Assembly: GCF_002563695.1 (NCBI RefSeq)
Contig: NZ_PDJI01000004.1
Span: forward strand, 2,790,001 to 2,854,000
DNA length: 64,000 bases
Origin: Georgenia soli
Lineage (GTDB): Bacteria > Actinomycetota > Actinomycetes > Actinomycetales > Actinomycetaceae
Direction of reading: 5' to 3'
Below the pieces are notes generated by a model. The model saw nothing but the letters and a program-made list of their open reading frames with translations. It searched no databases and was not told the DNA's origin. Made by a program: the position numbers and the translations under genes. Shown here in pieces: positions 26,661-34,732 of this stretch; within the stretch, counting starts at the first letter, position 1; each line of letters starts with the position of its first letter.

Positions 26661-26673
26661 CGAAATAGTTTCG
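26661..26673 (+). promoter_or_regulatory. LacI-type operator at the regulator's own start
   Basis: CGAAA-TAG-TTTCG, a perfect palindrome of the same type, ending 3 nt before the ATG of the LacI-family gene. Suggests autorepression. Confidence 0.7.
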
Positions 26674-26676
26674 ACC

Positions 26677-27732
26677 ATGACGGCGACCGTGGGAGCAGGC
26701 AGGCGTGCCGAGAAGCCGACGCTCGACGTCGTGGCGCGCGAGGCCGGCGTGTCCAAGGCGACCGTCTCCAAGGTCCTCAACGGCCGCACCGACGTCGCGG
26801 CGGGCACCCGCGAGCGGGTCCAGGACGTCATCGCGGCGCTCGGGTACGTCCCGAGCACGGGCCGACGGCCCCGCGAGGTCCCGCCGACCGTCACCGTGCT
26901 GTTCGACGCGTTCGTGGACCTGTACGCCGCCCAGGTCCTCTCGGGTGTGGTGAGCGCCGGCATCGAGGAGGGGGTCGACGTCGTCGTCACGCACCTGCCC
27001 GAGGGGGCGGGGCCCGAGAGCCTGACGCCTGCGTGGTTCCGCGGGCTGGCGGCGAAGGGGCACGCGGGGCTGATCGTGGTGACCACGGAGATCCGGCCGG
27101 ACCAGGCGCGCGCCTGCGCCGAGGCCGGGCTGGGGCTGGTGGTGGTGGACCCGGTGAGCATCGACCCGACCACGACCGCCCAGCTCGTCAGCGTGAGCGC
27201 CACGAACTGGGCCGGTGGGGTCGAGGCCACCGAGCACCTGCTCCGGCTCGGGCACCGTCGCATCGGGTACGCGGGCGGCCCGCCCGCGTCGCGCCCGGCC
27301 CAGCAGCGGCTGCACGGCCATCTCGCGGCGATCGGCAGCGCGGGCGTCGCGCGGGACGACGACCTCATCAGGATGGCCGGCTTCAGGTACGAGGACGGTC
27401 TGGCCATGGCCCGGGAGCTCCTCGCGCTGCCCGAGCCGCCGACGGCGATCGTCGCCGGGTGCGACGCCTCCGCGCTGGGGGTCATGGAGGCGGCGAGGCA
27501 CCGGGGGCTGCGACTGCCCGAGGACCTGAGCATCGTCGGCTTCGACGACACCTACGCGGCGGGCTGGACGTCGCCGCAGCTGACCACCGTGCGGCAGCCC
27601 ATGAGGGAGATGGGCCGGGTGGCCCTGCGGACCCTCCTCAACCACGCACGGGGGCAGCGCCCCGAGACGCACCACTTCGAGCTCGCGACCACGCTGGTCG
27701 AGCGCAGCTCGACGGCGCCGCCGCACCCGTGA
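26677..27732 (+). CDS. LacI/GalR-family transcriptional repressor (BxlR-like)
   Basis: 351 residues. N-terminal LacI HTH at about 15-40 (TLDVVAREAGVSKATVSKVLNGR), then a periplasmic-binding-protein-like effector domain (VTVLFDAFVDLYAAQVLSGVV, AIVAGCDASALGVMEAARHRGL, LSIVGFDDTYAAGWTSPQLTTVRQP). ATG at 26677 places the HTH correctly; ATG at 26626 would add 17 residues and has no better ribosome site. Divergent from the importer operon. Identical operator palindromes on both sides argue that it represses the operon and itself until an oligosaccharide binds. Confidence 0.92.
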   Translation: MTATVGAGRRAEKPTLDVVAREAGVSKATVSKVLNGRTDVAAGTRERVQDVIAALGYVPSTGRRPREVPPTVTVLFDAFVDLYAAQVLSGVVSAGIEEGVDVVVTHLPEGAGPESLTPAWFRGLAAKGHAGLIVVTTEIRPDQARACAEAGLGLVVVDPVSIDPTTTAQLVSVSATNWAGGVEATEHLLRLGHRRIGYAGGPPASRPAQQRLHGHLAAIGSAGVARDDDLIRMAGFRYEDGLAMARELLALPEPPTAIVAGCDASALGVMEAARHRGLRLPEDLSIVGFDDTYAAGWTSPQLTTVRQPMREMGRVALRTLLNHARGQRPETHHFELATTLVERSSTAPPHP

Positions 27733-27793
27733 CGTCTACCCGCCCAGGCGGTCAGCGGTCACGGCCGCTGCCGGAGCGCCCCGCGCCGCGCCC

Positions 27794-28462
27794 TCACGGC
27801 CGGTGCGCGAAAGCCTCCAGCAGCCCGGAGTCCCCGCTCACGATCAGCAGGTCGTCGGCGCCGATCCGGGTCGACTCGGTCGCGTACTCGAAGGGCTCGC
27901 CGGGGGGCTTGACCCCGATGACCGTGACCCCGTAGCGCTCACGGATCTTCGACTCCCCGACCGTGAAGCCGTGGGTCTCGCGCGGCGGGCGCATCTTCAC
28001 GATCGTGAAGCCGTCCTCCATCTCGATGTAGTCGAGCATGCGGCCGGAGACCATGTGGGCCACCCGCGCCCCGGCGTCGTACTCGGGGTAGACGACGTGG
28101 TGGGCGCCGATGCGCCGCAGGATCCGTCCGTGCTCGGCGCTGACCGCCTTGGCCCAGATCTGCGGGATCTCGAGGTCGACGAGGTTGGCGGTGATGAGCA
28201 CCGACGCCTCGAGCGACGTGCCCACCCCGACGACGGCCACCTGGAACTCCTCGGCGCCGAGCTGCTCGAGCGCGTCGGGGTTGGAGGCGTCGGCCTCCAC
28301 CAGCGGCAGGCGGTGCGACCACTGCTGGACCAGGTCCGGGTCCTTCTCGACCGCGAGGACCTCGCGCCCGAGCCGCTCCAGCGTCGCGGCCATGGCGGCG
28401 CCGAACCGGCCCAGGCCGATGACCAGGACCCCGGTGTCCCGGGACACCTGCTTCTCGCTCAT
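27794..28462 (-). CDS. ktrA: Potassium uptake regulatory subunit (RCK protein)
   Basis: 222 residues. RCK N-domain with the nucleotide motif VLVIGLGRFGAAMA and Asp/Glu at the strand end (VEKDPD), then a TrkA-C domain (about 140-220; ERYGVTVIGVKPPGE). Cytoplasmic ring that gates KtrB with ATP/ADP, and in many actinobacteria and firmicutes binds c-di-AMP, interesting next to disA in this window. ATG at 28462 with AAGGAG 5 nt upstream; GTG at 28468 is rejected. Downstream of ktrB by 19 bp. Confidence 0.93.
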   Translation of the reverse strand: MSEKQVSRDTGVLVIGLGRFGAAMAATLERLGREVLAVEKDPDLVQQWSHRLPLVEADASNPDALEQLGAEEFQVAVVGVGTSLEASVLITANLVDLEIPQIWAKAVSAEHGRILRRIGAHHVVYPEYDAGARVAHMVSGRMLDYIEMEDGFTIVKMRPPRETHGFTVGESKIRERYGVTVIGVKPPGEPFEYATESTRIGADDLLIVSGDSGLLEAFAHRP

Positions 28463-28481
28463 GAACACTCCTTCTCGAGCC

Positions 28482-29876
28482 TCAGCCGATGACCGGGCGC
28501 TCGTTGGGCATGCGGATGACCCGGCGGCGCTCCCGCAGCGCGAGGGCGGCCGCCATCGTCATGGTCCCGGTGCGGCCGGCGAACATCAGCGCACTGAGAA
28601 CGTACTTGCCGGCGTCGGGCAGGTCGGGGGTGATGCCGGTGCTGAGCCCGACCGTGGCGAAGGCGGAGATCACCTCGTAGAGGATCACGTCGAGGTGGAG
28701 GTCGGTCAGGGTCAGCAGCGCCAGGGTGGCGACGCCCACCAGGGTCGAGCCCAGGAACGCCACCGACACCGCGAGCCGCACGGTGGTGGAGCCGATCCGC
28801 CTGCCGAACGCCTCGACGTCGCGGTCGCCGCGCGCCTCGGCGACGATCGCGAGCACCAGCACCGCGAACGTCGTGACCTTGATGCCGCCGGCAGTCGACG
28901 CCGAGCCCCCGCCGACGAACATCAGCGCGTCCGAGAGGAACCACGTCGCCTCGCGCAGCTCCGCGGGGTCCACGGTCGCGAGCCCCGACGATCGCACGTT
29001 CGTGCCCTGGACGAGGCTGGCGAGGACCTTCTCGTCGAACGGGAGCCGGCCGAAGGTGTCCGGGTTGGTCCACTCGAACGCGCCGATCGCCAGGATCGAC
29101 CCGGCCATCAGGAGGCCGTAGGTGGACAGGGTGAGCTTGGTGTGGAGGTTCCACCGCGCCCACGGCGGACGGCGGCGGCGCTCCCGGAAGCTGCGTGCGA
29201 CGTCGAGGATCACCGGGAAGCCGATGGCCCCGATCGCGGTGCCGACGACGATCGGCAGTCCCAGCCACCAGTCGCCGACGAACGGCCCGAGACCGCCCTC
29301 GATGATGACGAACCCCGCGTTGTTGAAGATGCTCAGCGCCATGAACAGGCCGTGCCACAGCGCCTGGCCGAACGACTCCCCGAGCGTGAGGAAGCGGGGC
29401 ACGAGCACGAGGGTGAGGGCCCCCTCGATGGCGAGCGAGGCGGCGATGACGGCGCGCACGAGCGAACCGACCTCGCCGAGCCGGGTGCGCGTCTCGGAGG
29501 CCGCCAGCATCCGCTGGGTCAGCCCGATCCGGCGCGAGACCGCCAGGCCGAGGATCGAGGCGAGCGTCATCACGCCCAGCCCGCCGATCTTGATGCCGAC
29601 GAGGATCACGGCATGGCCGAACGCCGACCAGTAGGTCGCCGTGTCCACGGTGACGAGGCCGGTCACGCACACCGCCGACGTCGCCGTGAAGAGCGCGTCG
29701 GCGAAAGGTGCCCGGACGCCGTCGGCCGTGGCCGCCGGGAGCGAGAGGAGGGTGGTGACGACGGCGATGATCGACGCGAAGACGAGGAGGGCGAGCCGGG
29801 CGGGGGAGTTGCGGGCGACGTGGTCCAGCCAGTCCCGGCCGGCACCGAGCACACCGGAGATCCGTGTCTCCTGCAC
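28482..29876 (-). CDS. ktrB: Potassium transporter membrane subunit
   Basis: 464 residues of the TrkH/KtrB superfamily: four M1-P-M2 repeats with filter-type sequences TSAVCVTGL, SIFNNAGF, GGGSASTAGGIK and SAFATVGLSTG. GTG at 29876 is preceded by GGGAGG at about 4 nt; the open frame extends 53 codons further with Arg-rich sequence that does not look real. First gene of ktrBA. The 157-bp gap to acuC is divergent. Confidence 0.92.
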   Translation of the reverse strand: MQETRISGVLGAGRDWLDHVARNSPARLALLVFASIIAVVTTLLSLPAATADGVRAPFADALFTATSAVCVTGLVTVDTATYWSAFGHAVILVGIKIGGLGVMTLASILGLAVSRRIGLTQRMLAASETRTRLGEVGSLVRAVIAASLAIEGALTLVLVPRFLTLGESFGQALWHGLFMALSIFNNAGFVIIEGGLGPFVGDWWLGLPIVVGTAIGAIGFPVILDVARSFRERRRRPPWARWNLHTKLTLSTYGLLMAGSILAIGAFEWTNPDTFGRLPFDEKVLASLVQGTNVRSSGLATVDPAELREATWFLSDALMFVGGGSASTAGGIKVTTFAVLVLAIVAEARGDRDVEAFGRRIGSTTVRLAVSVAFLGSTLVGVATLALLTLTDLHLDVILYEVISAFATVGLSTGITPDLPDAGKYVLSALMFAGRTGTMTMAAALALRERRRVIRMPNERPVIG

Positions 29877-30020
29877 GCGCCCTCCCGACCCTCGCCTCCT
29901 GCGCCTCCGCGCAGGTCGGGAACACTGTGGCACAAGGCGACGACGTCGGCCCCGCGGCACGGCGCGGCCGCACGAGGGTCGGTGCGTGGCCGAGATCACC
30001 GTGGGGGCGACGCCGGGCAC

Positions 30021-30026
30021 TACGGT
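30021..30026 (+). promoter_or_regulatory. -10 element TACGGT of acuC, leaderless
   Basis: TACGGT 7 nt before the ATG at 30034; no Shine-Dalgarno. Confidence 0.5.
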
Positions 30027-30033
30027 GTCGTTC

Positions 30034-31212
30034 ATGCCTGGGACGGTGATGGTCTGGTCGGACGACCTGGTCGGTTACGACTTCGGCGTCGGTCACCCGA
30101 TGGCGCCGGTCCGTCTCGTCCTCACCCACGAGCTGCTCGCCGACCTGGGCCTGCTGGAGCTGCCGGGACTGAAGATCCTGCCGGCGCCCGTCGCCTCCGA
30201 CGCCGACCTCGAGCTGGTCCACACCGCCGACTACGTCGCCGCGGTCCGCGAGGCTGAGGAGGACGGGCGGCCCCGGCCCGAGCGCGGGCTGGGGGACGGC
30301 GACACCCCGGTGTTCGGGCGGGTGCACACCGCCTCGGCGCGCATCGTGGGCTCCACGCTCGCCGCCGCACGGGCCGTGTGGGAGGGGGAGGCGCCCCGTG
30401 CCGTCAGCCTGGCGGGCGGCATGCACCACGCGATGGCGCAGCGTGCCTCGGGCTTCTGCGTCTACAACGACGTCGCGGTCTCGATCGCCTGGCTGCTGCG
30501 GGCCGGGGCGCGCCGGGTCGCCTACGTCGACCTCGACGCTCACCACGGCGACGGCGTCGAGCGCGCCTTCTGGGACGACGACCGGGTGCTGACGCTCTCC
30601 GTCCACCAGCACCCCGGGAGCCTCTTCCCCGGCACCGGGTACCCGCAGGACGTCGGTTCGCCGGCCGCGCGCGGGACGGCCGTCAACGTGGCGCTGCCGC
30701 CGGGCACGTCCGACGACGGCTGGCTGCGGGCCGTGGAGGCGCTCGCCGTCCCGCTGGTGCGCGAGCACGCCCCTGACGTCCTCGTCACCCAGCACGGCTG
30801 CGACTGCCACCGCAGCGACCCGCTCGCCCAGCTCGACGTCTCCGTCGACGCCCAGCGCCGCTCCGCGATGCTCATGGCCGAGCTCGCCGACGCCCACGCC
30901 GGCGGGCGTTGGCTGGCCACCGGCGGCGGCGGCTACGAGGTCGTCGGCGTCGTGCCGCGCGCCTGGTCGCACCTCGTCGGCGTGGTGGCGGGGCACCCGG
31001 TCGACCCCGCGACGCCCGTGCCGGAGTCGTGGCGGCAGATGGTCCGCGACCTCGCGGACGTCAGCGCGCCCGAGACGATGTCCGACGGCCGCGACGCCGT
31101 CATCAGGCGCTTCGCCGAGGGGTACAACCCCGACGACGACGCCGACCGCGCCATCATGGCCACCCGGCAGGCCGTCTTCCCCTGGTACGGGCTGGACCCG
31201 TACCTGGACTGA
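30034..31212 (+). CDS. acuC: AcuC-type class I histone deacetylase family protein
   Basis: Zn-dependent deacetylase; in Bacillus AcuC deacetylates acetyl-CoA synthetase. 392 residues. Arginase-deacetylase fold with GGMHHAMAQRASGFCVYNDVAV (His-His pair), YVDLDAHHGDGVE (zinc Asp/His), LSVHQHPGSLFPGTG, VTQHGCDCHRSDPLA (zinc Asp) and ATGGGGYEV. ATG at 30034 from the leaderless spacing; ATG at 30049 is an alternative. Its stop TGA lies exactly at the left junction of IS-A copy 2, so the last residues (GLDPYLD) could have been altered by the insertion, although the length is normal. Confidence 0.93.
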   Translation: MPGTVMVWSDDLVGYDFGVGHPMAPVRLVLTHELLADLGLLELPGLKILPAPVASDADLELVHTADYVAAVREAEEDGRPRPERGLGDGDTPVFGRVHTASARIVGSTLAAARAVWEGEAPRAVSLAGGMHHAMAQRASGFCVYNDVAVSIAWLLRAGARRVAYVDLDAHHGDGVERAFWDDDRVLTLSVHQHPGSLFPGTGYPQDVGSPAARGTAVNVALPPGTSDDGWLRAVEALAVPLVREHAPDVLVTQHGCDCHRSDPLAQLDVSVDAQRRSAMLMAELADAHAGGRWLATGGGGYEVVGVVPRAWSHLVGVVAGHPVDPATPVPESWRQMVRDLADVSAPETMSDGRDAVIRRFAEGYNPDDDADRAIMATRQAVFPWYGLDPYLD

Positions 31213-31213
31213 C

Positions 31214-31470
31214 TGTGAGGGTTCCCCTCGCAGCCTGTTGATGGTGGGCTGTGGGCGGTGATTGCGGACGTGACCCTTGGTCTGACTGGCTTCGTGCCTT
31301 GCGCGCGACTTGTCCGTTCGTGGTCGCCGGCCCCGGCCCAGCCGGAGCAGCTGGCCTGATCAGGAGCTTGACCGTCGGCGTAGCCGCGCCGACGTGTCCC
31401 GTCACAGTCCTGCCGAAGCTCCGACCTGGACCGGAACCGTTTCGCGTCCGTCCAGGCAACAGGAGAACGC
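31214..31470 (+). ncRNA. Candidate bridge RNA region in IS-A left end (copy 2)
   Basis: Identical stems to copy 1 (hairpin arms 31373-31380 and 31387-31394; outer arms 31363-31369 and 31416-31422) and the guide-like CTGACTG at 31282-31288. Three base differences from copy 1 lie within the first 16 nt of the element. Confidence 0.5.
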
Positions 31471-32532
31471 ATGACCAGTGTGACGAGACTGTGCGAGGTT
31501 GTCGACGTCGTCATCGGGGTCGACACCCATGTCCAGACCCACACCGCCGCGGCCGTCGAGGCCCGCACCGGGGCGCTGCTCGGCCAGATCACGGTGGAGA
31601 CGACCCCGGCCGGGTACGAGGAGCTGGCCGCCTTCGCCGATGAGCACGCCGCCCTGCGGGCCTGGGCGATCGAGGGCACCGGTGGCCACGGCGCGGGGCT
31701 GGCCCGTCACCTCGCCCATGACCAGGAGGTCGTGGTCGAGCTCGACCGGCCCGAGCGGGCCCGCCGTCGCAACGGGGCCAAGTCCGACCCGCTCGACGCC
31801 GAGCGTGCCGCCCGGGAGGCGATGGCCCGGACCCGGTTGGGCACCCCGCGTGCGGGCGGGGACCGCCAGGCCCTGTCCATCCTGCTCGCCGCCCGCCGCT
31901 CCGCGGTCGAGGCAGCCACCCTCGCTCAGCGTCAGCTCTTCAGCCTGGTCATCGCCGCCCCTGAACCGATCCGGGCCCGGTTCCGCGGAAAGAAGATTCC
32001 CGCCATGGTCGCCACCGCCGCCGTGTTGCGGCTGCACCCGTCCTGGGACACCGAGACGACCACGACCGTGACCGTGCTGCGCTCTCTCGCCCGGCGTGCC
32101 CGTGACCTCGCCGCCGAGGCCGCGGAACACGAGAAGGCGATCCTGGCCCTCGTGCGGGCTTGGCGCCCCGATCTCCTCGACCAGATCGGCGTCGGCCCCA
32201 TCGTCGCCGCGACCGTGCTCTGCGCCTGGTCACACCCCGGGCGCGTGCGCTCCGAGGCCGCGTTCGCCATGCTCGCCGGCGTCGCCCCGATCCCCGCCAA
32301 CAGTGGCCAGACCACCACCAGGTACCGCCTCAACCGCTACGGCGACCGCCAGCTCAACCGCGCCCTGCATACCATCGCCCTGTCCCGGCAGCGCTACCAC
32401 CAGCCCACCCGCGACTACACCGCCCGACGCACCAGCGAGGGCAAGACCCCGCGAGAGATCAAACGCTGCCTCAAGCGCTACATCGCCCGAGACCTCTACC
32501 GACTCCTCGAGAACCCCTCACCCACCACTTGA
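31471..32532 (+). CDS. IS110-family transposase (bridge recombinase), copy 2
   Basis: 353 residues, differing from the copy at 6005 by five substitutions: Ser to Cys near residue 8, two Val to Ile, Asp to His, and His to Arg. None falls on a recognisable DEDD or serine motif. Same ribosome site (CAGGAG). Intact. Confidence 0.95.
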   Translation: MTSVTRLCEVVDVVIGVDTHVQTHTAAAVEARTGALLGQITVETTPAGYEELAAFADEHAALRAWAIEGTGGHGAGLARHLAHDQEVVVELDRPERARRRNGAKSDPLDAERAAREAMARTRLGTPRAGGDRQALSILLAARRSAVEAATLAQRQLFSLVIAAPEPIRARFRGKKIPAMVATAAVLRLHPSWDTETTTTVTVLRSLARRARDLAAEAAEHEKAILALVRAWRPDLLDQIGVGPIVAATVLCAWSHPGRVRSEAAFAMLAGVAPIPANSGQTTTRYRLNRYGDRQLNRALHTIALSRQRYHQPTRDYTARRTSEGKTPREIKRCLKRYIARDLYRLLENPSPTT

Positions 32533-32549
32533 CGAACCATAGGAGCGTC

Positions 32550-32833
32550 CGTCACCCGGCCGGCCGGCGGTGCAGGACGGGGCGGCCGCGCCAGGACGGG
32601 CGGTCGGGCCAGGACGGGGCGGCCGTGCCAGGACGGGCGGTCGGGCCCGTCGGGCCGGCCGGTGGGAGGCGGCACCCGAGCCGCCCGGGCGCTCGTGCCG
32701 GGGCCGGGTACCTCTGGACGTGAACCGGCGGGTGCCCGACCGCGTGAAGCATTTCCGCCCGGGCGCACTTACCCCTATTCTTCGTCCAAGAAGAGGCCGC
32801 CCGCCTGGGCGGTACCGAAAAGAACGGGTGGAC
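32550..32833. other. Gene-free interval right of IS-A copy 2
   Basis: 284 bp. Holds a 37-bp tandem repeat (32572-32645), then the promoter of the excisionase-type regulator: TATTCT at 32776-32781 and the inverted repeat TTCTT/AAGAA around 32778-32792. No ORF of its own. Confidence 0.6.
32572..32645 (+). repeat. 37-bp tandem repeat x2
   Basis: Units 32572-32608 and 32609-32645 differ at two bases. Each contains AGGACGGGGCGGCCG and CCAGGACGGGCGGTCGGG. Starts 22 bp after the right end of IS-A copy 2. Confidence 0.9.
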
Positions 32834-33049
32834 ATGGCCGAGCAGCTGGGAGCGCCGCGGTTCCTCACCGTCGCCGAGGTCGCCGAGCTCATGCGGGTGT
32901 CCAAGATGACGGTCTACCGCATGGTGCACTCCGGGGAGATCCCCGCGGTGCGGATGGGCCGGTCCTTCCGTGTGCCCGAGGCCGCCGTCGAGAAGATGAT
33001 CTCCGACGGGCTCGGCGACCAGTGGGGCGCCGTCGGCGAGGCTCGGTAG
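32834..33049 (+). CDS. Excisionase-type MerR/BldC-like DNA-binding protein
   Basis: 71 residues, almost entirely one winged HTH: FLTVAEVAELMRVSKMTVYRMVHSGEIPAVRMGRSFRVPEAAV (about 8-50), annotated in actinomycetes as helix-turn-helix, excisionase family. ATG at 32834 follows GGGTGG. Its pairing with the bS22 gene 117 bp downstream is conserved (compare Rv0500A/Rv0500B), so it is a chromosomal regulator rather than a phage excisionase. Confidence 0.85.
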   Translation: MAEQLGAPRFLTVAEVAELMRVSKMTVYRMVHSGEIPAVRMGRSFRVPEAAVEKMISDGLGDQWGAVGEAR

Positions 33050-33166
33050 GTCCTCACGGGCCCGGTAGGGCGCACGGCGCCGGAACGGGTAGACTCACCC
33101 CGTTACGCGCGTGGCCGGGGGCCGCGCGCTTCCGACGTCCGTGCCGATCATCAGTGAGGTCCCCTT

Positions 33167-33265
33167 ATGGGCTCTGTCATCAAGAAGCGCCGCAAGCGTA
33201 TGTCGAAGAAGAAGCACCGCAAGCTGCTCCGCAAGACCCGTCACCAGCGTCGTAACAAGAAGTGA
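33167..33265 (+). CDS. Small ribosomal protein bS22 (AURKAIP1/COX24 domain)
   Basis: Only 32 residues: [18 protein letters not shown], then [14 protein letters not shown]. Closely matches the 33-residue mycobacterial protein seen bound in the small ribosomal subunit (bS22). Start ATG at 33167 with TGAGGT 8 nt upstream. Highly basic. Followed by a terminator. Easily missed because of length. Confidence 0.95.
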   Translation: MGSVIKKRRKRMSKKKHRKLLRKTRHQRRNKK

Positions 33266-33294
33266 CGCCTGCGCCCTCGCGGGCGCACTGACCC

Positions 33295-33319
33295 CAGGCC
33301 CGGCCGAGTGCCGGGCCTG
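33295..33319 (+). terminator. Terminator after bS22
   Basis: CAGGCCCGGC / GCCGGGCCTG, 10-bp stem, 5-nt loop, 30 bp after the bS22 stop. Confidence 0.75.
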
Positions 33320-33406
33320 AGTCGTTCCTGGTCGCGGCCCGGGCGGCTCGCCGGTCGGGCGGCTCCCGGGGCGGCGGCTCCCGGATTGGGGCGGCCGGCC
33401 CTGACT

Positions 33407-34300
33407 TCAGAGCCGGGCGCGGGCTCGCACCTGCCGGACGACGGCCCGGACGACGACGGTCGCCGCCCACACCGTGCCGGCCCAGCGGGCCGACCGCGCG
33501 CCGGTGCGCAGGTCGTCCCGCACCGACCGGCGGCGACGGCGGAAGTCGCGGACCGGCCATCCCGCCTCCGCGGCGTGCGCACGGAGCCTCGGCTCGGGGT
33601 TGATCGCGCACGGGTGCCCGACGGAGGACAGGATCGGCACGTCGTTGATGGAGTCGCCGTAGGCGTACGAGGCGGCCAGGTCGATGCCGCGGTCGGCGGC
33701 GAGCGCCCGGACGGCCAGCTCCTTGCCGGCGCCGTGCAGCATCGTCCCCTCGAGGCGGCCCGTGTAGTAGCCGTCGACCGCCTCGACGCGTGTGCCCAGG
33801 GCCCCGGTGGCCCCGAGCCGCCGGGCCAGGAGGTCCGAGATCTCGGTGGGCGTCGCGGTCACGAGCCAGACCTCGTGGCCCGCGTCGAGGTGGGACTGCA
33901 GCAGCGCGCGGGTGCCGGGGAAGACCCGCAGGCCCAGGATCTCGTCGTAGACCTCCTCGCCGATGGAGATGATCTCGGCGACGGAGCGCCCGACCATCAG
34001 GCGCAGCGCCCGCTCCTTGATCGCCGCGATCCGGCGCAGGTTCTCGCCGTAGAGGGCGTACGCGAGCGCGTGGCGCATGGCGAAGAAGATGTCCCGGAGC
34101 CCGAAGAACTTGCGACGGCGCAGCTCGCGGGCGAGGTGGTAGGCGCTGGCCCCGCGCACGATCGTGTTGTCGACGTCGAAGAACGCCGCCACGCGCGCCG
34201 GTCCACCGGGCTCCTCGGGCGGCTCGCCCCGACCGGACCCCGGCCGCTCCGCGCGCGCCTGGGGTTCCTGCGCCCTCGCGCGCTCCTCCGGGACGTCCAT
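33407..34300 (-). CDS. HAD-IB family phosphatase (SerB1-like)
   Basis: 297 residues. HAD motif I FFDVDNTIV at about 39-47, motif II VTATPTE, motif III YAYGDSINDVPIL; helical cap between I and II. Probably a phosphoserine/phospholipid-type phosphatase; the substrate is not defined. The N-terminal 35 residues are Glu/Pro/Gly-rich, and the C-terminus ends in an Arg-rich amphipathic helix that may contact membrane. ATG at 34300, with TACGCT 7 nt upstream, so leaderless. Divergent from the glutaredoxin-like gene. Confidence 0.88.
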   Translation of the reverse strand: MDVPEERARAQEPQARAERPGSGRGEPPEEPGGPARVAAFFDVDNTIVRGASAYHLARELRRRKFFGLRDIFFAMRHALAYALYGENLRRIAAIKERALRLMVGRSVAEIISIGEEVYDEILGLRVFPGTRALLQSHLDAGHEVWLVTATPTEISDLLARRLGATGALGTRVEAVDGYYTGRLEGTMLHGAGKELAVRALAADRGIDLAASYAYGDSINDVPILSSVGHPCAINPEPRLRAHAAEAGWPVRDFRRRRRSVRDDLRTGARSARWAGTVWAATVVVRAVVRQVRARARL

Positions 34301-34307
34301 CCGCGCC

Positions 34308-34313
34308 AGCGTA
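34308..34313 (-). promoter_or_regulatory. -10 element TACGCT, leaderless (HAD gene)
   Basis: TACGCT 7 nt before the ATG at 34300, back to back with the Grx promoter. Confidence 0.55.
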
Positions 34314-34345
34314 GCGGCGTGACGCTGCCGGGCGGAGGCCGGACG

Positions 34346-34351
34346 TACCCT
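34346..34351 (+). promoter_or_regulatory. -10 element TACCCT, leaderless (Grx-like gene)
   Basis: TACCCT 6 nt before the ATG at 34358. Confidence 0.55.
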
Positions 34352-34357
34352 CGTGTC

Positions 34358-34621
34358 ATGGACACCCCCGCCGACCCTACCGCCCGTGAGGCGCGCGTCG
34401 TGCTCTACGGCCGCGCCGGCTGCCACCTGTGCGACCGGGCCCGGACCATGCTCGAGCGGGTTCGTGAGGACACGGGGGAGGGCTTCGTCGAGGTCGACAT
34501 CGACGCCGACGACACGCTGCGCGAGCGCTACGGAGAGCTCGTGCCCGTGGTGACGGTCGACGGGGTCCAGCAGGGCTACTGGCGGATCGACGCCGGCCGG
34601 GTCCGCGCGGCGCTGGGCTGA
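34358..34621 (+). CDS. Glutaredoxin-like protein (DUF836)
   Basis: 87 residues with a thioredoxin fold: VVLYGRAGCHLCDRARTML carries the CxxC pair, VEVDIDADDTLRERYGELVPVVTVDG gives the cis-Pro region. A cytoplasmic thiol-disulfide protein of unknown partner, matching the short Rv0508 type. Ends 5 bp before a bidirectional terminator. Confidence 0.9.
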   Translation: MDTPADPTAREARVVLYGRAGCHLCDRARTMLERVREDTGEGFVEVDIDADDTLRERYGELVPVVTVDGVQQGYWRIDAGRVRAALG

Positions 34622-34626
34622 CAGCA

Positions 34627-34660
34627 CGACGGCGGCACCCGGGGGAAGGTGCCGCCGTCG
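34627..34660. terminator. Bidirectional terminator between Grx-like gene and yceI
   Basis: CGACGGCGGCACC / GGTGCCGCCGTCG, perfect 13-bp stem with an 8-nt loop between converging genes. Confidence 0.85.
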
Positions 34661-34732
34661 CGGATCAGACGGGCAGACGCTGCTGCCCATGGGGCGGACG
34701 TGCCGCCCGGTACCGCCGGAGCGGTACGAGGA

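Larger units (their letters stand above)
31214..32549 (+). mobile_element. IS110-family insertion sequence, IS-A copy 2
   Basis: Same element as 5748-7083, offset 25,466 bp, same orientation. Shared sequence ends after GGAGCGTC on the right. Left target side reads CCTGGACTGAC, against CCTCGGCTGAC at copy 1, so the two insertion sites match at 9 of 11 positions. Confidence 0.85.

Noticed and set aside
28459..30996. 845-codon open frame on the minus strand across ktrB and acuC
   Set aside because: Overlaps two well supported genes in another frame or strand and has no recognisable domain.
32834..33049. Excisionase gene as evidence of a prophage or integrative element
   Set aside because: The small HTH gene is paired with bS22, a conserved chromosomal arrangement; no integrase or phage gene is nearby, and IS-A copy 2 is unrelated.
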